Assembly: GCA_017979445.1 (NCBI GenBank)
Contig: CM030711.1
Coordinates: forward strand, 43,633,560 to 43,697,559
Direction: 5' to 3'
Origin: Akebia trifoliata
Taxonomy: Eukaryota > Streptophyta > Magnoliopsida > Ranunculales > Lardizabalaceae
DNA: 64,000 nucleotides
The notes beneath the pieces are model-generated. The model saw only the letters and a list, made by a program, of their open reading frames with translations. It searched no databases and was not told where the DNA came from. Positions within the stretch are counted from its first letter, which is position 1. Each line of letters starts with the position of its first letter. Below are positions 1 through 12,500 of this stretch, one piece after another. The translations under genes and the position numbers were made by a program.

Positions 1-209
1 TGAGACTGCCAGTCATGCAGATTCCTTCTAAAACCTGGATTCCAGTAAAGATCTCCCTCTAACCAACTCACAAAACTTAGAACCGGCTCAAGTTCTTTGT
101 TAGATAGAAATTAAGACCCCAGAAAATGGCCTATAAGAGGGGACTCACCAAACCATAAATCTTCCTAAAATCAAACCCTATTACCCATACCAACCCCTTG
201 AACCCAATG

Positions 210-224
210 CCCCCCCCCCCCCCC
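210..224. repeat. Poly(C) run of 15
   Basis: This is an uninterrupted C tract followed by CT and A runs, inside the Fd-GOGAT intron at the left edge of the window. Similar runs occur at 24624-24635 (12 C) and 34289-34305 (17 C). Such tracts are prone to length errors in sequencing and assembly, so the exact lengths should not be trusted. Confidence 0.8.
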
Positions 225-310
225 TCCCCTCTCCAAAAAAAAATAATTAATAATAATAAATAACTTCACAATCATGCAGCATCCTAATCTTCCTAAACCA
301 AGACCTCTTT

Positions 311-505
311 TCAACCTAGGAACTCAAAACTTTTTTCCCGCTTCACCGAATGATATTCCCTAGCTTCTCCAATCCTCCCATAAAAATTTCCTAAACCTTT
401 CTCCATCCTTTTGACTATCGACATTGGGATGGAAAACAGAGACATGAAATAGATTGGAATACTAGACAAAGAGCTTTTAATAAGGACCATCAAATAAAAG
501 ATCAG
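311..505 (-). mobile_element. LINE (non-LTR retrotransposon) pol fragment
   Basis: The minus-strand translation contains the segments [25 protein letters not shown]-like (IVKRMEK) and REYHSVK. These match the stretch just after the reverse-transcriptase domain in plant LINEs, usually written 'LTLIKS-LSS-P-Y--SLF--P--V---(I/M)EK---FLW'. It lies in the Fd-GOGAT intron after exon 12. An open frame runs from exon 12 straight into it, but the exon's splice donor at 553/552 separates the two. The fragment may extend left of 311, where I recognise nothing certain. Confidence 0.7.
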
Positions 506-553
506 AAAATCAGAGTGCAAACTATAACATGAAAGAACTAAATTTATGCATAC

Positions 554-3500
554 CAGCTCCTCAGAGCGGTCAGAGAGAACAAGCAGTTGAGAACCATTTC
601 GAACAGCTTCATCAGCCAATTCACAAAGTTGTTTTAGTGCTTTTTCCAGTGAACCATCGATCCCTTTCCGAATATCAAAAAATGTGGGCAATACTTGAGG
701 TTTCAAACGGGAATCCTTCATCAATGAATCAAGCTCTCCTTCATTCAACACCGGACTCGGCAGAATAACCTAAACCATTTATGTACACAGGTATACAGAG
801 AAATATGAGCAGTATGTGAAGTAAAGGAGTCCACAAAAAAAACGATAACATTCATAATCTGGATAAAAAAGAGAAATTTCTACAAACCTGAGCAGCGTTT
901 TCAGGTCCAACCTCTAAGATGTTTCTACGCTTCCCAATATTAACTTCAAGGGACATAACCAAGCCTTCTCTGAGGGGGTCAATTGCTGGGTTTGTAACCT
1001 GGCAGATACATAGTGAACAATTGAAATAAGATGTGGAACGACATAAAAATATAGCATAATAAGTCAAAAATTATGAAAACATATTCTGATGCACATAAAC
1101 AATAGACCACAATAATTCCTGGAAAATAAAGTTAATGCTTTAAAATTTTAACATTTAGTTAACGTAAATAATCTATCTATCAAAAAAAAAAAATGAAAAC
1201 AATTTACAATTTCTCTTTTAGAAGTACCACAACTTCACTTAAACAACTTCAAGTACAAAGTAGAAACTGTGAAAACCAACAATAACTAAGTGGTAAGAAA
1301 AATGAAAGAACGAGATCAGAACTACTGAAAACCAGGCTGAAACTGATACAGGAGACTACAAAATAAAATAGATAACTAAACTTTGCATACTTGTCTATTT
1401 TGAGATAAAGAGGATGGATTAGTGTGCAAAGATGAGCATTTTTTTTATCTCACTCAAATAGGTTAAAATAAGCTCACAGACCTGTGCAAAGCGTTGCTTG
1501 AAATAATCATAAAGCATGTGTGGTTTCTGAGACAGTACAGCCAACGGAATATCATCCCCCATGCAAAATGTAGGTTCCTTTCCCTGTGCAGCCATAGTTT
1601 CAATAACCATCTGGACATCCTCACTAGAGTAGCCAAAGGCCCTGATCCACCAAAGTAGAATAAGATCAGCCTCTTCAGGTTGTGTAGCACAAGAATACCA
1701 TCTTCAAGTAAAGCATTGACAATCAGCGTAACATAGTATATATATAGTAGAGTTCGCCTGTGTCTACGGCACGAACATCCTCTTTGGGGTTAAGGGTGTA
1801 AAAGAGGAAAAATAATAGTTGGACGGGTATTATTATAAAAAAAATTGAGATTAAGGGGGTAAAGGAGAAAAAAAATATTAAGATAGAAAGATTATATTTC
1901 CACACCAACTTTTGCTAATGCCACCCCAATTCTTAAGTAAATCACCAAGAATTAGCACACATCTTGGGTGGCGTTAGAAAGAGTTGGTGTGGCAATAGAA
2001 GCTCTCTTAAGAAAGGGGATATAAGGAAAGACAATAAAGTTAGTTATTGTAGCTATATAAGACTTTTATCCCTTACAAAACTGTAGCAAAGTGGACCCTA
2101 CAGTTGTGTTTTATTATATTTATATAATATATATACTAGAGTTTGCGTGTACCAATAGCACGGACATCCTCTTTGGAGTTAAAAGGGTAAAAGAGAAAAG
2201 ATAGTAAAGTTGTATGGGTATTATTGAAAAAAGGGGTGAAATTGGAAAGATAGTAAAATTGGAGGGATATTATTGAAAAGCGAGGAGGAGAGGAAAGACA
2301 GTAAAGTTGAAGAGGGTGAAAAGGAAAGACAATAAAGTGAGGTAATGTGGACCCCACTCCACTGTAGCAGAATGGGACCCACAGTTGTGTTTTATTACAT
2401 ATTTTTAATAATGCCCAACCTCTGCTTACTCTATAAATAGGAAGGTGAATCAATAGACCACCAGTTGATTCATTGTTCCTTTGTTAAAGACATTTAGTAT
2501 CACGTATTAGATATTCCTTAAGTCTACACTCGCTCTATTCCAAAGTAGGCATATCATGATCTTCTCCCATAAGGAGAGAATCTTGTGGACACTAAAACCT
2601 TTTTATTGTATGTTGAGGGATCTCGAAGGGAAAGAACAGGAATATAGTTGAAGGGAAAGAAGAGGTTCTTCAAGGAAAAGGCAATGAACATATGTCGTGT
2701 AACACTGTAATGAATGCGATAAGAAAACAAAATAGTAGAATCAGATTCGACCAGCAATATTACCAATGTTACAATATCGGAAATAAAGCCAAAAGAAATA
2801 AGACACATGCATGTTTCATATAAGGACGGGAACTGTAAATATTAGAGCTCCCAAGGGAGCATAGGTGCCACATCTTCATTGACTCGTAACATAAACAAAA
2901 GAACCCTTTCCCTTTATATAGTGACAATGAAGGTCCCAAGGTAACAATCTATCCAACGCTGAAATAATTGAGAACCATCTTACCATAATAACATAAAGCA
3001 ATAGTACTATATAAATAATAACATTTAAAAACTAAAGTTGAGCCAGTATCGTTAACAATTACAATCCTGGAAAGAACAGTGCCAAACAGAATATATGGGT
3101 GACGATTTATTAAAAAAAAATGATAGATTTTGAGTGTTATTTCTAGAAAAGGACAGGGTTGAATGAAAAACGGGATTTCATGCTGTGAATCAAACATTTG
3201 GGATCAGGCATAGATGGTGACAACGGCAACGTTGAGTTAGTACTAGTAGAGGATAAGTATATAAGCACTCTAGTAAAATAAATATTTTACTCCATGACAA
3301 TAAAGCGCAGCATCTTCAGCATAAAAAGCCCAAAGGAACATTGAAAGGGAAGCAACAATGTCAAAATTAAGGAAATCAGAATTTCCTAATGACAGAATAA
3401 CCCTTACTGTTGGTGTCTTAAAATTGCATCATTGTCCATTATCGTTCCTGAGAGGAACTTGACAGGCTTTAGAATTTGCATATTTTCATTCAACCACTTT

Positions 3501-6500
3501 CCATAAGGATTTGACGTGGCAACTCGCTTTTTAACATCTGTATTCTCATAAACCTGTAAACACAAGCTTTAGATGTAAAGTCGAACTAAATATTAAAGTA
3601 AAAAAAAAAAAAACTACTCTAATAACGTTTAACAGCATGCTTGTGAAAAATAAAAACAGAATGAATTATGGTAAAAATAAATGGCAAGTTGACTAACACC
3701 CATCCCCTCCCCCCCACACAAAAAAATAATAATAATAATAATAATTGGAGATGCCAACTTCGTAAGCATCAACCATGCATGCAGATGTTTACAACCTTTG
3801 TACATTTTATTTTTTTTATCGGTAACCTTTGTGCATTTTCGTCTGCTTAATGTACTATTGCACAGTCAGCTACTATGTATGTAGATGTTTGATGTTTCCA
3901 ACCTTCGTACATTTGCGTAAATTTTAATATAATATAGTGTGATCTAGCTATCAATCAGAAAAATTCACACACAAAGACACACCTTCCTCCTCATGTAGGG
4001 TCCTAGCTATTCCTCTCCTTGCAAATGCCCCAACAAATGGAAAAGGGTGATAAAACCCATTGACTCAATTTAGCGCTAGAAAATTCCCAAGTCTGCCAAT
4101 TCTCAATTAGGAAGGAAATGGATTTAGAAAACATGGACAAAGATGAAAGCAAGATAGGCAATGGGACCAAATTTCATGTGACAACTAACAATGAATGAAT
4201 AGATGATTAATAGACTCAGCATCATATTTGCACATCAGAAACTAAAAAAGGTCATTCCCCCTACCATGATATGATCCATCGAGAGGATTTCCTGAATGAA
4301 GCATAAATCAAACAAAAAGTGAACTTGGATGACACTCTAGGACCCCAGAAATCAAAGCTGGGAAAGAAAAGCTAAAACTGAAACAAGTGATTGACAAAAA
4401 GATTTGACAATGAATACTCCATTTTAGCTATCATCCCACACCCAACCATCTCAAGTCCCTACCTAAAAGGAACAAGAGAGATACAGGAAGTGAAACTAGA
4501 AACTGAATCAACCTCCCAGTCATTGAAGGCTCTTTTGAAACCAAGGACCCAAGACAAATCCTCTTCAGCCCGAACCATGAAACTGCAAATCAATATCCCA
4601 TGCTAGGAAGGCATAGCAAGCAGATTTGGATATAACTCTTTAAAGGATGAAAAGTCACACAAACAATTCCCCTGGAATCAAATCATGTATCTCTCACCAT
4701 CCTGGACATGATCCTCTTACAAAATTGGGGCAGCACTTTAAGGATACCTTTCCACATCCCAAAACCATACGAAAGACAGGTGCCCCACTCTCCCAACCAA
4801 ACTCCCCTCATTGGGATGTAATGAGGGTGCTCTTAAAAAGATTCAGTTTCCCACCTTTAGAAAGGTCCTTGCTAAGAGCCTAGCCTCTTGCCCACCCTTT
4901 CAATCACCAGATTCAAAATGACCTTTTTTTTCAATGTGCAAGCAGGTCAAATGGCCTTATTTTTGAAGGCCGTCCCAATGGTAATCCAAGATAGGAAGAT
5001 GGAAGTTGCCCCACTTGACAGCACAAGGCACCAGCCAAAGAAGCCACATCGGGGACATCTCATACGCAAACACCATACTCCTCTGAAAATTAACTACCAA
5101 TCCCGAGACAGCTTCAACATATACTTTGTACATCATTTTCACTTAATATTGGCATTTATAGAAGGAAAAAAGTATACTAACATTTATAAATATCTTCTCA
5201 ACATATATTATCTTGTGGTCTATAGCTCAAACAATGAGGGAATTGAGTAGTTATCCCTTCTAGGAAAAATCTGGACAGTTGATGTTTCTAGCCTAACATT
5301 GATGATAGTTCTTTTGGTGATCCAGATCTAGCTAGAATTGGGGATGGCTTTGGAAATGACTAGTGTTGAAGTTGTTAAGAGTGTTTTTGGGTCCAATTGG
5401 GATCTGAGACACTATCGAAGCAGAATGAGAGTGCTTCATCAAGTCCTCAAAGTTTTGACAGATTTTGAGTTCTATTGCCACTCCCAAACCAAGAAGAGGG
5501 ACAATTGCATCAGGTTGGCAGCCCAGGAAGAACTTTCACCAAATCCTGGTACTACATTTTGAACGCATCTTATGGCATGCTCCTAGATAAAGTAGAACAA
5601 AGGAATAGTTTTGTTCATTGGTCAACCAAATAATGCCATCTCTCTTTAGGTGTACATCTTTTTTTACTACAATTACTTCTGCTAATTGTCAAGAACCATG
5701 TCTGACTAACAATGTGGTAGGAGAGGAAACAAACTGACTAACAATGTGAACAGCAACAACCACCTCCCAGCAGCAGCATCAGTCTCGCAGTAGCACTAGT
5801 AACCTCGCAACAACAATCTTGCAACAACCTCCTCATTGCAACAGCAGCAACTTCATTACAGCTTTAGCAAAAACATTGCAACAACAAAATTGCAATTGCA
5901 ACTTCGATGATGATCTTGGGTGCACAAGATTTGTTTTATGAAATTTTTGTGACAATCCATGTGCAATAAATCGTAGATTTCAGCAACAACTTTGATGATG
6001 ATATTGGGTGCACAAGGTCTGTTTGGTGAAAGGTTTGTGACAATCTATGTACAACTTTGATGATGATATATTGGTTTGCATGATCATGATTCTCTAATTA
6101 TCACCTCTTGATTCTGATTTCTTCTCCTTTGGTAATCAATTTCATTTTTTTGTATTTTCTTTTGAGAATAGTATTACATTGGATCATTACCTTGATTTGG
6201 ATTGCAATGTTGAGTGAACAAGATGATTCTCTTCAGTCCATTAGTATTCAACTTAACGGAAGAAATTACTCCCATTGGAGTTATGTGATGAAAATTTTTC
6301 TCAACGAAAAGAAGATGGGATATGTCACTGGTGGTTTGGTTATACCATTTAATAGGACAGATATGAAATATGTTGAATTATTAGCTACACGGGAAGTCAA
6401 CAAATCCAAGATTATCACTTGGTTCAACAACTCTATTGAATAGTCCATTAGCACTCAACAGGCCAAATATGAGAAAGTCAAGGAGATTTTGGATTAATTA

Positions 6501-9500
6501 TCGAGATTATTCACTCAATCCAACTTTGCAAAGAGATATCAATTGGAGACAGACATCAGGACAATTCGACAAGGAGATAAAACTCTTCAGGAGTTTTATT
6601 CAGTTATGACCAACTTTTGGAATCAAGTGGCTTTATGTGAAGATTTTGAAGCCCTTCAAGGTTTCATTCTCCACCGCAGCCCTTTGCCTTCTGTCAGCTT
6701 TGTTATTAGTAAGCTTCTGGCTGAGGAGGTGCGCCACAAGTCTCAAGCTAGTAAGGGCCTTCTCCATGCACCCACTCATGCAGTTATGGCAATTCCTTTT
6801 AGAACATCCTCGCATTTGCATAATCAGAGTTGACACAAATCGAATGTTGGCATTGATGAGTGTAGATTTTGCAAACAAAAAGGTCACTGAAGGCCCAATG
6901 CCCAATACTAAGTAGTTGTGGCCAACACTCTCAGCATCAAAGAGATCACCAGCACTCTCAGCATCAGAAGCATACTTCTGGATTTGACCAGTTTCACTCT
7001 ACCACTGTTACTTTTCTCCCTAGACCAATCCCAGTAGTTGCTTCCTCTCCTGGTGATTTAGCAATATCTACTTCTACCTTGTCTGGACTTGGAGAATAGT
7101 TCTAAAAGTTTCTATCTACACAACCTCAGGCTTACACTTCTTCTTCACTTGTAGGTTTGACATCCTTAGCCTCCTCAAGTATACCTTGATTTACCTAGGA
7201 TTTTGACTCAAGAGCTTCTCACCACACGACATATGATTCCTCCTTGTTTACTTCCTTATTGCCATCTTCATCTTTTGTTTTAGTTATGACTGCCGATGGC
7301 ACTAGTATGTCATTAGTAGGTGTTGGCTCCACTCACATTTGACTCTTTCAGATGTTTATTGCATTCCTCAACTTACTTTGAGTCTTATTTTTGTTGGTCT
7401 ATTATGTGATTTTGGATTTTCAATTCAATTCACATCTACCTCTTGTTATGTGCAGGACCTTCATTCGCAGAGGCTGATTAGGACAAGCTATAGAGAGTGA
7501 GATTTATACCTGTTGGAGGCACTTCATGTTCCAGTCGTTGCTGCCTCTAGTGTTGATCCATCGTCTTTCCATCTTATTTCTTCCTCTCCTAATTTTTGCT
7601 TATGGCATTCTCACCTTGGTCATATTTCTATTTCTAGGTTGAGATATTTAGTTTCCACTGGTGTCTTTGGAAACTTGCAAACTCATGATATTCAGATTGT
7701 AGTAGTTGCAAACTTGCTAAGTTCCCTTCTTTACTTTTTAAGAAAAGTATTTCAACTTCCCATATTCCATTTGATTTGATTCACTCTGATGTTTAGGGGT
7801 CTAGATATTATGTTTCTTTCATTGATGATTATATTCGTTATTGTTGAGTGTATCTACATCATTCTGATTTTCTTCATATTTTTAATAATTTTCGCACTTT
7901 TGTTAAAATGTAACACATAGCCGCTATTAAATGCTTTCAATGTGACTTGGGTGCATGGTTTCAAAACTCGTCCAAGACCGAGACGTATCACCCGAGTCGT
8001 CTCGGTATCTGGCATGGACAAGACAGACGGAAAAATCAATTTTTCGAACGAGATTTAAAACCCCATGTTTATTTTTCTCATTTTTTAACAAGATGTCTCA
8101 AACATATCAGAAAATTTGTCCGAGACAACTCAGTATCTAGCATGGACAAGACGCGAAACCGAGTTTTAAAACCATGCTTGGGTGTGGAATACACTTCTGG
8201 TGATTTTTCTCATCTTCTTGACTTTGATGAGACTATCCATCAATCTTCTTGACTGATACTCCCGAGCAGAATGGTGTTGCTGAACGCAAACACACGCACA
8301 TTGTTGAGACCGCTCGTTCTCTTCTTCCTTTGCTAGTATTCCTAGTGTGTTTTGGGGTGAAGCAAGTATCACTATTGTTCACCTTATCAACAAAATTCTT
8401 ACTACTCTCACCCCTGGCAGTTCTCCTTTGAAAGGATGTATGGTACAATTCCAAATTACTCTTGTTTGAAAGTCTTTGGTTGCACTTTTTTTGTTCTTAG
8501 ACCCCATGTTGAACGTAATAAACTCTTTGCTCGATCTGTTATTTGTGTCTTTCTTGGCTATGGTAAAGGTCAGAAGGGATATCGTTGCTTTGATCCTATT
8601 ACTCATAAGTTATATGTATTTCGTCATGTTGTATTTTTGGAACATATTCTTTTTTTCTTTATTCCTAATAGTTCTCATAGTCTCACTAAATCTGATCCCA
8701 TTTACATTGATCCTTTTTCTGATGATGATGACATGTTACCCCTTGAATGTTCTACTCCCACACCACCCCCTTTATAATTGTTCATTGTGTAGATACTAAT
8801 GGTCTTCCTCCCTCCTCGGACTACCATGAAGCTTCTAAGACTGAGGCTCATGTTCCTCCAAGATATCCCCAGCACATTCATAGGCATCCATAGAAATTGG
8901 GATTCTATAACTCTTGTTACTTTGATATTTTTTCTTCTTTTGTAGTGTTTGTTCACAATCTTTCATAACCAACCTCCCATAAGGAAGTTGTTCTTGAGTC
9001 CTTTTGACAACAGGCTATGGAAGAAGAACTTTTTGCTCTACATCAGATAGGAACTCGGGACCTAGTACCACTTCCAGCTGGCAAGTGTATTGTTGATTTT
9101 CGTTGGCTTTACAAAATCAAGATCAAGTCTGATAGCTCTATTGAGCGGTACAAGACTCGTGTAGTTGCAAAGGGCATCACTCAGTAGTATGGGTTTGATT
9201 ATGAGGAGACCTTTTCTCTAGTGGCAAAGATGCCATTGTTTACATTCTCATTGCAGCTACATCTATTCATCAGTAGGCACTCTCCCAGCTTGATGTCAAG
9301 AATGCTTTTCAGAATGGGGATCTCCATGAGGAAGTTTACATGACCCCCCTCCTCGAGTGTTCCATAATCCTGGTGAGGTATGCAAACTTAGGAAGGCCTT
9401 ATATGGGTCTCAAACAAGCTCCTCGAGCCCGGTTTGAGAAATTCTCTATAGTCGTGGGTTCACTTGGCTTCCACTCTAGCGATCCTAACCCTGCACTATT

Positions 9501-12500
9501 TGCTCGCTCCACCTATGCTGACCACATCTTTCTCCTTCTTTACGTTGATGATATGATTCTCGCATGTGATGACATTGATGGAATTGCTCAGCTGAAACTT
9601 CAATTGAGCCTTCAGTTTGAGATGAAGGATATAGGGCCCCTTCGGTACTTTCTTGGCATTGAGGTAGTCACCTCTCCTAAAAGCTATCTTTTCTCTCAGT
9701 CCAAGTACATTGCTGACACCATTAAGCTCGCTCGCATGACTGACTCTCGTATTGTTGAGACTTCTCTTGAGCTCAATGCACGGTATACCTTTTCTAATAG
9801 TACTCATCGGCCTAATCTGACTCTCTATCGCACCATAGTTGGCAGCTTGGTCTATCTCAACATCACTAGGCCAGATATTACACATGTTGTCCACATTGTT
9901 AGTCTGTTTGTTTTCTTTCCTACCACTATACATTGGGCAACAGTTGTTCACATTCTCCACTATTGTTAGTCAATTTGTTTACTCCTGAATAATTTTATCT
10001 CCTTGTCGAACTTCCTTGACGTCAGTCTCTAACTGATATTTGTTTGCAAAGTTGGATTAAATGAACAATCTTGATAAATAATCTCAAATCTCCTTAGATG
10101 TCTTGTATTTGGCTAGTTGAGTACCAGTGGACTGTTCAACAGAGTTGTTGAACCAAGTGATAATCTTGGAGTTGTTGACTTCCCATGTAGTCAATGACTC
10201 AACATATCTCATATCTGTCCTATTAGACGGTATAGCCAAATCACCAATAACATATCCCCACATATTCTTTCTCTTGGGAAAAAATTTCATCACATAACTC
10301 CAATAAAAGTAATTATTTCCATTAAATCGAACACTAATGGACTGAAGAAAATCATCTCTTTCATTCGACATTGCAATCCAAATCAAGACAATGATCTAAT
10401 GTAATAACTATTCTCAAAAGAAGATACAAAAAGATGAAATCAATTACCAAAAGAGAAGAAATCAGAATCGAAAGGCGATAATTAGATAATCATGATCATA
10501 CAAACCAATATCATCATCAAAGTTGTACATGAATTGTCACAAACATTTCACCAAACAAACCTCATGCACTTAATATCATCATCCAAGTTGATATTGAAAT
10601 ATATTGATTTATTGCACATGGATTGTCACAGAAATTTCTTCAAACGGATGTTGTGCACCCAAAATCACCATCAAAGTTGTTGCAAATTTGTTGTTGTTGC
10701 AATGCTTTTGCTGGAGTTGTAATGAAGTTGTTGCAATGAGAAGGGTGTTGCAAATTATTGTTACGAAGTTGCTAGTGATACTACAAGACTGATGTTGTTG
10801 TTGAGAGGTGGTTGTTGTTATTGCGAGGCTGCTACGAGGTTGTCGTTGTAGCAGCTGCGAAATTGTTGTTACTACCATAAGTAGAGGCTATTATAGGTTG
10901 TTACGGCCTACTACTGCTACGAAGTTGTTCTGCTACAATGAGTAGAGGCTGCTATAGATTCGAGATGTGAAAGTCAAGCTTTTATTTCAATCAAGATGCT
11001 TCGATTGAAATCTTCAATCCTAACGAGATGCTATAGAGCCCTAGAATCGGTGCTCTGATACTATGTTAATCAAATAGAAAGAAAAGAGAGAGATTCCTTT
11101 GCATTAGAAAACCTTACTCAATTACAAGGAGAGAATAGGCTTATATAGGAATGCCCAGAAATTAGAAAAATACAGAGATACCCTTACATACTCTAATATC
11201 TACATAATAAAACACAATTGAGTTGGAACAATTGTGTGTGACACAAACGTCCAATCAATACAGTGTTCTAGAAGACAAATTCAACTAAGACAAACCTCCC
11301 ATTAAGCTATAGTGTCATGGGACCCACTTCTTTCCTTTATTTTTCACCTCCTCTTATTTTACTATATTTTTTCTTCTACCCCTTTAATCTACTTTATTAT
11401 TTTTAATCTTTTACTCCTTTAGGCCATGCTTGGATTGGGAAGAGTGGAGAGAAGAGAAGAGGAGGGAAGAGAAGAAAAAAGAAACTCAATTTCTCTCCAC
11501 CATGTTTGGATTGACAGGAGAGAACTTGGGATTACTTTGGAATTTTATAATATCATAAAAAAGATCTAGGGGCAGAGTTGGAATTATAAAATATTTATAA
11601 GGGTTTCTCTCCATTTCTCTATTCTCTCCACTTTTGAAGAGAAAGAAAACTAACATATTTTTCTCTCCTCTTCTCTTCAATTCTTTTCTCTTCTTTCCCC
11701 ACTTAACAATCCAAACAAAAGAAATGGCAAGAAACTCATTTATTTTCTCTTCTCTCCATATATCTCAATCCAAACATAGCATTAATCTCAATTTTTTTTT
11801 AATAATAACCCTCCAACTCTATTTTTCTCATTTTTATCCCCTTAACCCAAAAGAGGATGCCCCCCTCTAACTTTACTATTTTCTCTTTTACCCCTTTAAT
11901 CCACTTTATTGTTTTCATCTCTTACCCCTTTAATCTCAAAAAAATTTAATAATACCCCTCCCATTAAGTTATAGTTTCTTAGGACCCACTTTATTTCATT
12001 TATTCTTCACCTCCCCTAACTCTATTATATTTCCTCTTTTACCCATTTAATCCACTTTATTATTTTTCATCTTTTAACTCTTCAATCTCAATTTTTTTAT
12101 AATAATACCCCTCCAACTTTATTTTTTTCACTCTTACCCCCTTAACCTAAGAGAGGATGCCCGTGCCGTAGTGTGACGACCATAACTTCTGTCACCTAAA
12201 GTTAGGTGTAAGCTCACCCCGGAGTTACCCGGGAGCACGCATGTAACAGTATGTAAGGCTCAATATGAAGCCATGTCAGCCCCGTGCCTGGGCATATCTG
12301 TTAGCTTAGAGGCACATGTCAACCCCGTGCTAGGGCATATCTGTTAGCTTAGTGGCATTTCTGTAATAAGAAGTATGACCGGCCTCCACTTTTAATGTTT
12401 CCTTCTGAAAACCTAGGAAAGGAATATTATACACCTTGTAGGAAAGGTGTCTAGTGCTTCCAAATCCCCGGCCTACACCCATATTGACTGAAGCCCTCAA

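Larger units (their letters stand above)
5748..9966 (+). mobile_element. Degenerate Ty1/copia retrotransposon, plus orientation
   Basis: In copia order this reads: a CAA/CAG-rich leader (5748-6200), gag (from 6207), GAG-pre-integrase and integrase (7513-8450), then reverse transcriptase/RNase H (8990-9966). The order gag-INT-RT is diagnostic of copia. No 5' LTR or primer-binding site is seen at its left, and no 3' LTR at its right, where it abuts an inverted copia gag at about 9966-9987. Multiple stops and frameshifts mean it is inactive. A MITE lies inside the integrase. Confidence 0.88.
9987..11199 (-). mobile_element. Second copia element, inverted: LTR, primer site, leader and 5' gag
   Basis: Read on the minus strand, the order is LTR (11199 to 11064, its first bases displaced to 16262-16270), primer-binding site (11063-11052), CAA-rich leader (about 10960-10390), then gag from ATG 10375 or the in-frame ATG at 10386 ([18 protein letters not shown]...). 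It breaks off at about 9987 within the gag stretch KI-QE. Leader and gag match the plus-strand copy at 5748-6600, so the two form an inverted repeat with arms of roughly 850 bp around a spacer of about 3.4 kb. Confidence 0.82.

Noticed and set aside
311..751. 146-codon minus-strand open frame as one protein
   Set aside because: It is exon 12 of Fd-GOGAT plus read-through into an intron containing a LINE fragment; a clean splice donor divides the two.
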